A stretch of 64,000 nt of DNA from Aspidiotus rigidus (taxonomy: Eukaryota > Arthropoda > Insecta > Hemiptera > Diaspididae). The position numbers and the translations under genes were made by a program. The stretch spans positions 2,666,001-2,730,000 of the forward strand of contig JAVHKY010000027.1 of assembly GCA_035079385.1 (NCBI GenBank). Reading direction: 5' to 3'. Positions 45,625-57,471 of this stretch are shown here, one piece after another. The notes beneath the pieces were generated by a model, which saw nothing but the letters and a program-made list of their open reading frames with translations, was not told where the DNA came from and searched no databases. Each line of letters opens with the position of its first letter. Position 1 is the stretch's first letter.

Positions 45625-48600
45625 AAGTCAAAATAGAAGACTCGGACGCTCAGGCAATGTATGACCCGGGTGGAAATGTATCCCTTATCTCTCTCAAATA
45701 TTTTAAGAAACTGGGAAGAAAGGCTTACATCCCGAAAGCGTGGGCGTTCAGAACGTTGAGTGGGGGCGGGCACCTAAAAGGAGCAGTTTTTGTCAAGCTA
45801 AGAATTTTCAATATCGAAAAAAAATTTCGGATGTTCGTAGTGGATAGAGAAGGATTTGAGTACGATGCATTGCTGGGGCTAGACGCTATTAAGGCCTTCA
45901 GACTATGCCAAGACGAAAACCTAAAAATCTCCCAAGCGGCCGAAAAAAGTTCTGATAAAATCGAAAATAAAATAATTAATAATAATGTTAGGAATGAAAA
46001 CGAAATTAAAATAAACTGGAATGAGTGCATTCCAATTGAGCAATTTGAGGCTCGAATCACGCACTTACCTTCCGAAAAAAAAGATAAGATAACCGAAGTA
46101 GTAAATAAATACGACTCGATATTCGCAAAGAATCCATACGACGTAGGTGTGGTGCGCGATTACGAGGCACATATTAAGCTGTCGGAAAACCGTTACATAG
46201 CGAAAAGACCCTATAAATGTTCAATCGAAGACCATAATGAGATTGAAAAACAGGTCGCCGAACTGTTAAATAATAAAATGATTCAGGAGTCGTCTTCGCC
46301 TTTTGCTGCGCCGGTTACCCTGGCTTATAAAAAGACGGGAGAGGGAATAAAAAAGGAGAAAACCCGGTTATGTATTGATTTCAGGGAACTGAACAAGTTA
46401 CTCATTCCGGAGAGTCAGCCCTTTCCCCACATAGATGAAATAATTACAAAGACGCGAGGCTGCTCTTGGTTTACAACATTAGACATTAACTCGGCATTCT
46501 GGGCAATACCAATTAGAAAAAAAGATAGATACAAGACAGCTTTTGTCACTCAAACAGGGCATTACGAATGGGTTTCAATGCCCTTTGGTCTGAGGAACTC
46601 GCCTGCAATTTTTCAAAGAATCCTCTCAGGGATAATACGAAGGAGTGGGTTACAAGATTTCTGCGTCAATTACATCGACGACATCTTGATTTTCTCGCGC
46701 TCTTTCAAAGAACACCTTGTTCATATTGACAGGCTTATGCAGGCGATTCTTAAGGAAGGGTTCCGACTTAAATTTATGAAGTGCGACTTTGCAAAAAATT
46801 CGGTCAAGTATCTCGGACACGTGCTAGAAGGCGATTCGGTGCGGCCCCTAAATGATAACGTGATAGCGATTAAGGACTTCCCGGTACCAAAAACGCAGAA
46901 AAACATACGTCAATTTCTCGGTAAGGTGAACTTTTACCATAAATATATTTCGAATTCAGCAAAACGGTTAGAACCATTCCATAATTTGTTACGGAAAAAC
47001 GTGCCGTTTGAATGGACAGCTAAATGTCAAGAGGCATTCGAACAAATTAAGGAATATCTTACAACCGCGCCTGCCTTAGCGATCTTCGACCACTCTAAGC
47101 CTATAAATGTTTATACAGATGCAAGTGGCGAAGGTATCGGCGCCGTCCTCAAGCAACCGCGGGAGGACGGTGAGGAGAAGACCGTCGCGTACTTTTCAAA
47201 AAAATTGAATGAAGTTCAAAAAAAGAAAAAGGCGATTTATATAGAGGGGTACGCAGTGCGCGAGGCGGTACAATATTGGCGTTATTGGTTGATGGGAAGG
47301 CCGTTCACCATATACACCGATCACAAACCCCTCGAAAATTTAAATCTAAAATCTCGTCCCGACGAGGAATTAGGGGATTTAGCGAATTATCTCTTGCAGT
47401 ACGACTTCAAAATAATATACCGGCCTGGGGAGGCAAACGCAGAGGCGGACTGTCTCTCTAGAAACCCGGTATTGGAAAGTGACTGTAAGGGAGATAATGA
47501 AGAACCATTGAGAACAGTGAACCTTCTAACGATGGAAGAAATAAAAAATAGTCAAGAAAAAATAAAAAAACGAAAAGACGAACATGTTGAGAATGGAATT
47601 AAATTTCGAAAATCAGGGAAAAGAAAACAGATAATAATTGAAGAAACGCTAGGAGAGGTTCTAATAAAAAAAATACACTATGATTTGGGCCATATAGGAA
47701 TAAAACAAACTTTAATGTTAATAAAAAATTCGTATTTTTTTCTAAAGATGCACTCATTAGTGAGCAAAATATGCCGATCATGTGAGGTGTGCATCAAAAA
47801 TAAGACGAGAAAACCCAGATCATTCGGGCTTCTCGGGCATTTTGGTCCGGCACAAAGACCGTTTCAGATAATGTCCCTAGATACGATCGGTGGATTTGGT
47901 GGACGGAGATCAACCAAGAGGTACCTTCATCTCTTGGTGGATCACTTTACGCGCTACGCGTTCATCTTGGCCTCGGCGAACCAGACGGCGGCGAAATTTA
48001 TTCAGCTGATTAGGGGCGTTCATGAGGGAAACAGGATAGAAACATTACTCACCGATCAGTACGGTGGACTAGGGTCACGAGAGCTTACAGAATATCTCCA
48101 AAGCGAGAGAATCGAACATGTTTTTACAGCAGTAGACAGCGCTTTTTCGTTAGGATTAAATGAGCGTCTGAATCAGACAATAGTGAACCGTATACGATGT
48201 AGGTCAAACGAAGGAAAGAAAGCAAAAGCATGGTCTACTATCGCCCACCAGTGTGTACGGGAATATAATGATACGATTCACACCGTTACGTGTTTTTCTC
48301 CAAACTATCTACTCAATGGTGTTAGATATCAGATTATACCCGACGCGCTGGCTGGTATTGACAATCTTGCTCGAGATAGGGAAATAGCATACAATAATAC
48401 ATTAAAATCACATGAGGAGAATAAAAAATATTACGATAGAAATAAGATCGATTTAGAATTCACAGTAGGCGATCAGATATTTGTAGAAAATGGTAGTAAA
48501 CTCAATAGGCAGAAGCTAGACGAAATCAGAATAGGACCGTTTCCCATAGTAAATAAACTATCAAAAACGGTTTACGAAGTGGATGTAGGGTATAATAAAC

Positions 48601-48653
48601 CAGATATTCGGAGATATCACGTGAGTAAGTTTGTTGTACCTCATGAACAGTGA
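45597..48653 (+). CDS. Pol polyprotein (protease, RT, RNase H, integrase) of Gypsy element
   Basis: It is read after the -1 shift; the first in-frame ATG is at 45657 (998 residues from there, used for numbering). The protease active-site box is YDPGGNVS at residues 2-9, with Pro in place of the usual Thr/Ser. Reverse transcriptase spans about 185-385, with FTTLDINSAFWAI and the catalytic YIDD at about 339-342. RNase H has YTDASG near 486 and TDHKPL. Integrase has an HHCC zinc finger beginning near His674, then the catalytic triad Asp742, Asp800 and Glu836. Asp800 and Glu836 are exactly 35 residues apart (DD35E). A GPF motif lies near 960. No disabling mutation is visible. Confidence 0.92.
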   Translation, partial: LQLLPLIEIKVKIEDSDAQAMYDPGGNVSLISLKYFKKLGRKAYIPKAWAFRTLSGGGHLKGAVFVKLRIFNIEKKFRMFVVDREGFEYDALLGLDAIKAFRLCQDENLKISQAAEKSSDKIENKIINNNVRNENEIKINWNECIPIEQFEARITHLPSEKKDKITEVVNKYDSIFAKNPYDVGVVRDYEAHIKLSENRYIAKRPYKCSIEDHNEIEKQVAELLNNKMIQESSSPFAAPVTLAYKKTGEGIKKEKTRLCIDFRELNKLLIPESQPFPHIDEIITKTRGCSWFTTLDINSAFWAIPIRKKDRYKTAFVTQTGHYEWVSMPFGLRNSPAIFQRILSGIIRRSGLQDFCVNYIDDILIFSRSFKEHLVHIDRLMQAILKEGFRLKFMKCDFAKNSVKYLGHVLEGDSVRPLNDNVIAIKDFPVPKTQKNIRQFLGKVNFYHKYISNSAKRLEPFHNLLRKNVPFEWTAKCQEAFEQIKEYLTTAPALAIFDHSKPINVYTDASGEGIGAVLKQPREDGEEKTVAYFSKKLNEVQKKKKAIYIEGYAVREAVQYWRYWLMGRPFTIYTDHKPLENLNLKSRPDEELGDLANYLLQYDFKIIYRPGEANAEADCLSRNPVLESDCKGDNEEPLRTVNLLTMEEIKNSQEKIKKRKDEHVENGIKFRKSGKRKQIIIEETLGEVLIKKIHYDLGHIGIKQTLMLIKNSYFFLKMHSLVSKICRSCEVCIKNKTRKPRSFGLLGHFGPAQRPFQIMSLDTIGGFGGRRSTKRYLHLLVDHFTRYAFILASANQTAAKFIQLIRGVHEGNRIETLLTDQYGGLGSRELTEYLQSERIEHVFTAVDSAFSLGLNERLNQTIVNRIRCRSNEGKKAKAWSTIAHQCVREYNDTIHTVTCFSPNYLLNGVRYQIIPDALAGIDNLARDREIAYNNTLKSHEENKKYYDRNKIDLEFTVGDQIFVENGSKLNRQKLDEIRIGPFPIVNKLSKTVYEVDVGYNKPDIRRYHVSKFVVPHEQ

Positions 48654-48909
48654 ACGACGGGCTTCAATTCGGAGTTGGCCGAGAGGCTGGTGATTTCGCG
48701 GGGTAGTGCAGCTTAGAGTCGTACGATGGATGAATACGACCTCATTACCTGTCTAGCGGAAGCGAGAAATTGGGTTACACCGCCCATTTCTCTTGTTGCA
48801 ATGGTTTCTAAGAGTTGACTGGGTCAACGACGGCACCGAGTAGAGCCGTAGCCGAAGAGGTCCGGCGGAACCGCAACATTGTTGTCAGAAGTCTCTCGTT
48901 CACGAGCCC
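48654..48909 (+). other. 3' untranslated region of the retrotransposon
   Basis: No envelope-like open frame. A GGCCGAGAGG phrase recalls a tRNA A box, but no B box follows. Confidence 0.6.
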
Positions 48910-48943
48910 TAGAGGGGGAGGGGGGCTCATCTCGGTAAGGGGA
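48910..48943 (+). promoter_or_regulatory. polypurine tract region
   Basis: Purine-rich AGAGGGGGAGGGGGG, then a pyrimidine interruption and GGTAAGGGGA immediately before the 3' LTR. The run touching the LTR is the likely plus-strand primer. Confidence 0.6.
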
Positions 48944-49306
48944 TGTAAGAAAATCGTCACGATTTCTTCAAAAATCACGGCAGAGCCTCTGTCTTGCCTC
49001 AACCTGTTCTATAGGGCGTATTCTGATAACTTAGGATAACGGTTTGTACACGTCATTACAGGCGTCGCGTCATCATGAGTAATACGCGTAACTCAAATAG
49101 AACGTTTGATGGACGTGTACCAGCAGATCAGTTTTCGTCTCCATGCGAATAGCATGTACTTTGTTTGTGTATTTATTATAGCTACTTGTATTTTCGTGAA
49201 TTTTATTTTACCGCAAAGCGAAATCATTTGTTTTTGATTACTGTATACCATAGCAATAAACAGTCATCAATTCGGTAATTTTTGGTTTTTTGAAGAATAT
49301 CTTATA
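48944..49306 (+). repeat. 3' LTR
   Basis: No base differences from the 5' LTR were seen by eye over 363 bp. It is followed directly by a TA tract (to about 49324). Confidence 0.92.
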
Positions 49307-49324
49307 TATATATATATATATATA

Positions 49325-52021
49325 CAAGTTGAAAAGATGCTTTTGAAAACATATGCAGGGAGAGCACGCGTACTACGCCAGACGAACATTATTACTTATT
49401 AAAATTTTGCTTAGCTTCGCAGAAAGGCTGATGCCGAAGTCGAATGTACCAGCTGTTGTCGAATCCTGCAACACGACTCCAGAAAGTTAGCAGATATTGT
49501 AATGGGACAGACATACAGTATAAAACACATATATACGAATACATGTATCGAATTCTTTAGACCCATCTTCCTCTTTCGACGCGTGCTTCGTGAAATTATT
49601 TTAGCGCGATAATATCGCACCAAGGAGAAAACGTGTACATACACGTTTTGTAAATTTGCGGCTTGGTGTTCTCGTTGCCAAGAAGCGTGCCTTCTCGTTT
49701 CGCATTAACGGGTATATGTGTATAACGGTAAACGTCTCATTCCGAACAGTCGTGCGACCCTGGATACGATTCTACAGTGGTGGCTTCGGCAATCCCTGCG
49801 CTGCGAATATCATTCGAGTAATTCGGAATTGCTTCCACACGAGCGCGAAATAGTTAGAAAAAACGGGGTCGAAACAAGAAATAAATACGACCGTGGAAAC
49901 AATTATCACACCCTTTTAAAATTTAACAAAGCGCCATTTAATATTTTCCTACTCAGTACCATTACTGGATGTAATTAGAAGTTCAAACACCATTCTTCCG
50001 CGATTCACGAGAGTGGAGGGTTTCGCCAAAAATGTTGTGGACACCTGCTGCCCTAGCACTATTCAACTCAGTGCTAAATTATGAAACGACTGACAAAGCT
50101 TCAGTTACCCAAACATAGGTCCTTCTATCGCGGTTTCCAAAAAACGATACACATTATTTTAAAGGGTGAGTCATAGTTTATGGAATGCCTAAAATATATT
50201 GGGTTTGAATTTCCAGATTTACTTTAAATACAATTTTACAAAAAATTCGATAAGCTAGCTCCAGCACACTTCAGAGAAACGGAACTTCTTTCAAAAAAGT
50301 TTGAAAAGAACGTTGGTTGGCAACCAAGAATGGAACTAAATGGTATCTGTTTCAAGTGATTCACTATCTTTTTATCATGCCATACTTTCTTGAGACATTT
50401 TATGGATGGGCTTTCCGGTAAATGAGACTCAGCAGCACTTATATGATATGAATAGCTAGTTTATTGGTTATTCTTACAAAAGTTTAGATACTTATTCACG
50501 CCCCGGACTGCCATTCTAAATGTCCTCGTTCTCGTCCTTAGTTTTTCCTCTCTATTTTCTAGTATACCTAAATTATAGGGCTTACAAAGTAGTGCTCATA
50601 CTCTTGATGGTGTTGTAGCTGCCATCCATTACATTCATTTTTCCCGTAAATTGCAATCTCGAGGACAACGTTTCTTGTTTCCATCTACGAATTTTCAAAT
50701 TCGACATGTATCATCCCTTTTCAATTACAAAATGACAACTGATCGAAAGCATTTTCTAGGTTTGTATTCGACTCCAATGACAAATCTCCTGAATGAAGGC
50801 AGCCCACTGAACTGTATTGGAATGAGTTTTGTGATGTTAGTCACCGGCAACATAGTCAAAATATTTCCATACCACCACGAGGTTGACACCTATTGTTTCG
50901 TTCATTGTTGATTAAACTGAACGACCCCGCGAGCACTGAAACATGCAAGACAAATGAAGTCGAAAAAAACGTCGAGTCAAGAGTGAACAGCAGAATACAT
51001 ATAAATTGATCCATTATTCATATTTTCATCAGTCTTTGCGGGTTTATGCAAAATAATTAAAATTCTACCCGATCCGAACGCATACAAGAGGGGCCCACGT
51101 CTCGACACTTGGTTTTTCTTCTTCTTTAATTAGGAGAATACTACATTTAGGCTCATCTCGGAACGATGACGGAAAGTAATTGTTTTAAGACGCGTTGCAA
51201 TCTCGTTAAAAAAAAAAAAAAAAAACTATCTCTGGCGAAAGAAAATTTTGTAGAGTGCCGCGTGAAAGCGAGCATTTCACTTACTCGACGTATACCTATA
51301 GTCGGTGTCTTTTCTTTAATCATTTTCTCGTCGCGTTGTCATCTTTTCTGTATTGTCGGATGTACACAAATTACATACTCCGTAAACACGGAATGTAAAA
51401 AGAAAAGTTAAGGAAGATCGGGGTGAAGATCCTCTCGAGAGATGGTTTACACAGCGTGTATTACATAGAACGATGTACTGTATACCTCTTGACGCATTGT
51501 TTTCCTTAGCTTCTCCAAAAATTTTATAAAGTACATACATATATCGTGCTGCACAAAGCCGCGTCACAAATTTTCATTACCGTCCGCTGTTCTTGTCTAT
51601 GTCTGAAACGAAAAGCGTTTGCCATCAACTCCGCCCCCTCCTTCACTCATCATCATCATCGTTTCGGTTGACCTCTCCTTGTCTTTTTCTTTCTCACTGA
51701 GGGTTCCCATCGACAAAATGAAATACATGTCAGAGTGATGGGCGAAAATTCTAACAGAATACTCGATAGTAGACCCTCGTCAAACGGCAGCTCTTCGGAA
51801 CAACGAGTTACGAATGGGGCTAGAGACCGCCGAAAAATGGCAAATTAATTGTCTCAATCGAGTCGTCGTCTGACATCGACGCAATCTCTGTCGTCGTAGG
51901 TTAAACGCTACGCGCGCATACCTACACTTGTATACACTCGCGCGATAGTTCTGGCCATTGTGTACGGGGCTGGGGTCGTGACGACCAAAAAGACAACGTT
52001 TTAATGATGGAATTCGCTGCT
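49325..52021. other. no recognisable gene
   Basis: Non-coding, with a poly(A) run near 51.21 kb. Short open frames lack support. Confidence 0.5.
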
Positions 52022-52351
52022 TCAGACTCTTTTATCGTCACTCGTTTTTGCTTCGCCATCTGTTGTGAATGGTCGCATACGACTTATTACTCTTCTACGT
52101 AACGTTCTCTCCAAATCGTCGCTAACGACTTTCATCATCGCTCCGTACCCTTCTAATATCTCACTTAATCCTTTACGCATTTTACTTTTTTCAACCTCGA
52201 GATATACATACAAGGGTACTCGTTCAAAAAATTTACATTTGGCGAGAAAATAAACTGTCATAGACTTTAGAGCGTATTGAGAAGTTACGAAATTGAACAT
52301 ATCGAAAGAGCACTCCCGTATAGATTTTTGATGAGTCACCGTCAAATGCAT
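52022..52351 (-). CDS. weak coding-like open frame, basic helical peptide, unknown function
   Basis: A 109-codon frame. Its C-terminal 60 residues are rich in Glu, Lys and Arg with helical periodicity and end in a TGA. The N-terminal half looks like random sequence, so a terminal exon beginning inside the frame is more plausible than the whole. An acceptor-like CTCGAG precedes the better half. No domain is recognised. Confidence 0.2.
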   Translation of the reverse strand: MHLTVTHQKSIRECSFDMFNFVTSQYALKSMTVYFLAKCKFFERVPLYVYLEVEKSKMRKGLSEILEGYGAMMKVVSDDLERTLRRRVISRMRPFTTDGEAKTSDDKRV

Positions 52352-55300
52352 CCTCGGAGAAACGGATACGTATTTTGGATGGAAACAACGAACTTTTCAC
52401 TTGAACACAGGAAGTGAGAAAATTTTGCTTTAAACTTATCGCCGGCGCGGCACGCGAACTTGCTTGGATGAACTTGTACATTTTCCGAAGACGTTACCAT
52501 CATCAACGTTCATTATTGTGTAAATTATAGTAATTTCAACTCGGACAATGCGAGAGTCCACGTCGATGGAGCGTTTCAGACAATACAAGGGGGTTTGCCT
52601 ATGTCGCCTTTATTCCCTAGAACCTTGTCTGAAGATTGTTAAATTTGATGATTTATTATGAAGATCAAAAAATGATACGTGTATCCACATAAAAACCGAA
52701 TTTATTTTCGCAACGTTTCAAACACATAGCGTTCATATTCAGGCGAAGATTTTGCATCTTGACATACGAAAACGATTTTCTTGTTCATCATACAGATAGT
52801 TTTGACCTTTACCGTAATGTGGTCCCCTTTCAGGGAGCTCATCACGTATAATATAATATATATTTTTTCGCTTGTATTTTATTTGACGATAGTCAAACTT
52901 CTCGCTTCGGTTTTGTATACCTACCTCTCCACCACGCCCATCTACAAAAATTTTTTCTTCGCACGTCACTCTTTTGTCAGTATAACGCACGTCCTCTGAT
53001 ACCGATCATCACGTCTCATCGATCTTCATTAAATCTCTAAACTCATCCTTTGTCCAATATCTACCAACCTTCACTCAATTTCCCAACGTGCAAACGATGC
53101 ATTAAATTCTCTTCAAGTTTTCTTAATGGTAAGTCCTGATTTTGGCAAATTACTCTTCTGTAGGGGTTAAGATGTTGAACCCTGATGACTCTTAGTCCTC
53201 CCATTTGTAACTTTTTCAAGCCCGCAAATTAAATTGAGATCACGCAGGATGGACGGACGGGTGGAGGCGAAATTTTCTACAATTCTTAACTTGACTTCTT
53301 TTGACTTGAAAAATCATCGTTTTGATCTTTGTAAAATGTTAATTCTCTCTTTCCTATTATATGTCTCCCGATTTCTCCCGGGAAAGATCTGTAGTCAGAC
53401 TTCTCGTTTCAGTTAATTTCGTGATGCCAAAATGCAAGGTGGATATTTTTTCTATTTATTACCACGACGTGAATTTTGTGTTGTGGTTGTTTTGCATGTA
53501 CCAGAATGCGTTCTGAGCTTCTTAACGTGACCACAACTCGAAATTTCGGTTTCTGGTAAATTGTTCTTTTCAGAGCGCGTTATGGTCTGTTTTTTTTTTG
53601 GTCACTGGCCGTTTTCAGCGATTGTGTATACAATTAAAAAACGATATTTAGTAAATACATACATAATGACTATATTAAATCGGCCTCCAAAGAATATTTT
53701 ATGAGAATTTTTGGCATAAAAGATTGTACGCTTACGCGAAAAATTGACAGTTCATGACTCGACTAATGAGCGAGAACAAAAGTTCTAGTCCGTTTTTTTT
53801 ATGTAAACAGCGAAAATTAAAATTTTTCTTCTCGTGGATGGCAGACTTGTTTCTACTTCAGCAAGGTCAACAGTTTTAGTGGTACCATTTCTGGTACCTC
53901 GAATCTTCAACGTATCTAATTCACCTGCAGACCATCTAGCTGCTATCTTTCTCGACAACGATTGTGTTATAAGTTATTTTTCATTTGTAACTAAACAAAC
54001 GAAGCTCAATTTTTTTAATAGACCCGATATTTCAATATTTTTTTCGTTTCAAAAACTCATATTCAACCAAGTGAAAGAAATTTGCCAAAATCCTCGCGTA
54101 TTGCAACCGCGTATTTTAGAAAGTACGAAATTCAATATTTTCATCTTTCTAGCATTATCATATTGAACTGAATATTCATCTAGCTTACCTACGTTGTTAT
54201 AATATTTGCAGTGATTTCAATGGTCGAAGGGGTATACACAGTATGAAGATGAATACACTGATACTGGTTTCAAAAAGTGTTCTCTACACGTTTACGTTTT
54301 AAATTACGAGTATATCTTGGTCGTTGTTTCCTTTTTAAATACACTCGTAGTCTTACGGAACTTGAATACCTACTCGTAGTTGTGCAAGTTGATGGTCTTC
54401 TGATAATGCATTCATTTTCCCCTGACCATAAAAAGCGTATTTCTCTCATTATAGGCACTCCACTTCGCCTGTGTACGACGTCAGATTACATCGTTTTTGT
54501 AGAATTAGTGGAAAGGAATCAGCATTCGAGATTGCATTGCGTTCTTAAAAGAGCGCGATAAAAGTTGAGTTAAATTAAAAATAAATTGCGACGTATAAAT
54601 CTGCGGCAAAAAAAAAAAGAAAAATGAAGGGAGAAATTGAATACAAATCTCAGTAAAACGCGATAAGCGTGTACTTCACTATATCCAAGAACATGAGAAA
54701 ATGGAAGCTTTGACTACGAAGATAGGAAAATATTATGGGCATAGCATCAGGGTGCACATTCTAAGAAAGCCCTTTTCGACGAATCTATATTATCTATATT
54801 TTCGTTTTCATTCATTCTTGGCGTTTTTCTTTATTTTTCCGTCTAGTTCATCATAGATTTCCGTCTTTATATTATACGTTTTCTGACGGATAAACAGGTA
54901 GATTGTAGATGGAAGAATCTCTTCTTTGGGACATTCGGAGAAGGAAATTTACTATATCCGGTGGCAGTATTCAATCAACATGAGCTTGAACTTGAAAAAT
55001 AGCCAACATGTATAGAGCGAATTGTTTCATTTGATTCGTAAAGGACACTTGTAGACGGTCGGTACCGACAGGAAGTAAAATTTGTACCTTCAGCCGAAAT
55101 GAAACTAACGAAGGATTTTGCTATACAAACGCTACTTGTAAAAAAACGTTTATTCCATTTTTCTCTCGCCCTTTTATTTTGTCGACGTATATGCAAATCG
55201 TACATTAGGAATTTACCGAATGACATGTCGCTCACGAGTACCATTCAATAATGTCTGTTTCTGAGTGCTTCAAATTGAATGTTTTATAAACACGTCAGAG

Positions 55301-55985
55301 ATTTTACAAAAACGTACCGCGAGCTCTTTCTTTCTTTTTGCCTCTTACTCTTTACATCTAACAAACTCTCGGAGAGTGTGTTGCACTCGTATATTCATCA
55401 GCGTTCATTTTTTTCCAATTTCTTTTTTTATTTTCCACTTTAGTCGATATTGCAAATACGTACCGTTGTATATAGAACGCAATCGTATTCAATTCGTCGA
55501 ATAACAATGGTTTGAGCGACTTGTATGAACTACCTTTTTAACGCGGACGAATTGACGCTGGTGTTCGCATTCGCGAATTTATTCGATAACGAGACTGAGA
55601 AGCTCATTTGGAAAATCTTTTATCGTAACTACAAAAGTATGATCATAATATTGTATTACCAGCGCGAATAAAATTTAATACGTCTCAAGAAGCAAGCGGT
55701 GGTTTTTTGACCAAAAAAGAGTCTTTCAAAAAGATCCCCGAAGTTGTCTATATCTCTTTTTGAAGTGAATTATTTCTCTATTTTTTCGTGACAGAAGATT
55801 TTGCACGATTTACGTATTAGCAATACTTGATGAGGTACCATTAAACTGGATACCGGTATCTCAGGTGACTTTCCTTTTCCAGGCGATGTCAATTCTTTCA
55901 GATCTCATTTATTTTGATCATAGATGACCATTTCTATAAAACTTTCTTTCATCGGAGCAGAATTGTGAGAGGGTGGCTTGCTAAG
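52352..55985. other. no recognisable gene
   Basis: AT-rich DNA with scattered short frames. Nothing recognised. Confidence 0.5.
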
Positions 55986-56345
55986 GGGAGTGGGAAGAGA
56001 AGGTTTGAATCAAGTCTAGATGACCGGTCGAAAATTTTAAGAGGCTTAGATTTATAGAATAAGTCTAGTTCAAAATTAGTACACTGCATAAAACGAGTGG
56101 AGGCCCAGGCCTTGTATAAACTTGGTATGTAAAAGAGGCTAGTGTAGTACCTATACAAGTAATTTACTGCATAGAACGGAGAGAAGTCTAGGCCTAGTAT
56201 AGAATGGGATAAACCTAGTATAAAGTTGATATACAAGTATAGTACAAAATACTGCATGAAACGGAGGAGAAGATGGGTAGCCCAACTCGCAAATTTTCGA
56301 ATCAGGTCTGGTTGAGTACCAGTCGAAAATTTTCCGAGTGCATCA
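55986..56345. repeat. tandem/direct repeat region related to the 31-32 kb foldback family
   Basis: Units of about 84 bp start with ACTGCAT(A/G)(A/G)AACG at 56083, 56166 and 56251. A diverged direct repeat (GAATCARGTCTRG...GTCGAAAATTTT) brackets them at about 56008-56036 and 56300-56330. The interior shares AAGTCTAGGCCTAGTATA-like words with the foldback element, suggesting an older member of the same family. The 150-codon minus-strand frame across it is treated as a repeat artefact. Confidence 0.5.
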
Positions 56346-57366
56346 ATTGAGAAAAAGGGTGGGCCAAATTCGGGATAGAGTTCAGCAAAGACCTGTAACA
56401 CGACGAAAAAAGAGAGGACAGAAACTCATAAAAAGAAAGGGAAGTATGATGAGCTATGAGTTAGTTTCAGAATTTGATCCAAATCAATTGTTTTCATTCG
56501 TATAGCTCATTTTGACCTTCATTTTGGGAAGTATGTTGCATTGTACAAACAAAACCATTGATCCTTTCTAAAATAATCAATTTTGAAAATATTCGAGTAG
56601 CGCTGTTGCTGTGCAAGTCAATACGTGTTTTTTTTCGGGTGTTTTTTCGTGTTGTGGTACTCTAGTGATTCATATATTGATTGGATATCATAGACCACTA
56701 CATATCCATTTCGTATCGTCGGATTTCCGTTCGCGACCGTAATTAATTGACCATTGGAATATTAAACAAATAATTATTTACGTATTTCACCACGTGTTAT
56801 ACAGTCAGTGTCAGTTGCTCGTATAATTTTCTAGTTACATGCCTTTTAAAGCTCAGTATAACCGTTTGTTTTTCTTTCTCTCGGTGAACACCAATAAATT
56901 TTGCTTCATCTTTCGGTCGTCTCGTCCGCGCTCGTATAATTCTCTACGCGAGACGACCCTGTTTGATCTATAAGTTTTTCGTTTACATTGCGCATAAATT
57001 GTGTATTATACGCAGTATGAGCCATATTATAATTGTTATGTATGTAATTACATCAGGTGAAAAAAAAAGGCCGTTTGCGCGTATATCTTCGGCGCCAGCG
57101 ATAAAACTTATCTCGACGTTTCAGTCGCCTACGAAGGCAATTAAAACAAGAATTAATTACTTCTAGCTCGGCAACATTGTCGTATACTGTAAATGCGAGT
57201 ACTTTCTGATTCGCTTTACGCTGTAGCACTTCCGCTATCGCAAATTTCATACGTAATCGAGAAGAATTTAATAAAATCTACAACATTCGTTCGATATAGA
57301 TTACCAGGCGATTTTCAGAAATTATGACTACAATCACCAGTTTGTTGCCAGGTAATACTTTTAGGT
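56346..57366. other. no recognisable gene
   Basis: AT-rich non-coding DNA. Confidence 0.5.
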
Positions 57367-57471
57367 ATGACGAGGATACTCAAAGAAGTAACACGAAAGA
57401 AAGCTGCAAAAGACCGTGCACGGGTCTTTTGCATCTTTCTTTCGTGTTACTTCTTTGAGTACCCTCGTCAT
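57367..57471. repeat. near-perfect palindrome, 49-bp arms and 7-base loop
   Basis: The left arm 57367-57415 and right arm 57423-57471 are reverse complements with two mismatched positions. The loop GTGCACG lies inside a palindromic CCGTGCACGG centre. A transcript would fold into a 105-nt hairpin, longer than a usual pre-miRNA stem. It has no sequence relation to the palindrome at 23.85 kb. Confidence 0.85.

Larger units (their letters stand above)
44057..49306 (+). mobile_element. full-length Gypsy-class LTR retrotransposon
   Basis: The 5250-bp element has two 363-bp LTRs that I read as identical. Between them are a gag frame, a pol frame in the -1 phase and a purine-rich tract next to the 3' LTR. 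Pol domain order is protease, reverse transcriptase, RNase H, integrase, which defines Gypsy (Ty3) elements. There is no envelope gene in the 290 bp after pol. TA-repeat DNA flanks both sides, so the target duplication lies inside TATATA. Intact frames and matching LTRs point to a very recent, possibly still mobile insertion. Confidence 0.93.

Noticed and set aside
44611..46060. Several minus-strand frames within gag and pol
   Set aside because: Shadow frames of the intact retrotransposon genes.
48660..48730. tRNA-Ser-like sequence after pol
   Set aside because: An A-box-like GGCCGAGAGG is present, but no B box, cloverleaf or acceptor stem is seen.
55949..56401. 150-codon minus-strand frame
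   Set aside because: It spans tandem repeats of a mobile-element family, and its periodic composition follows the repeat rather than a protein.
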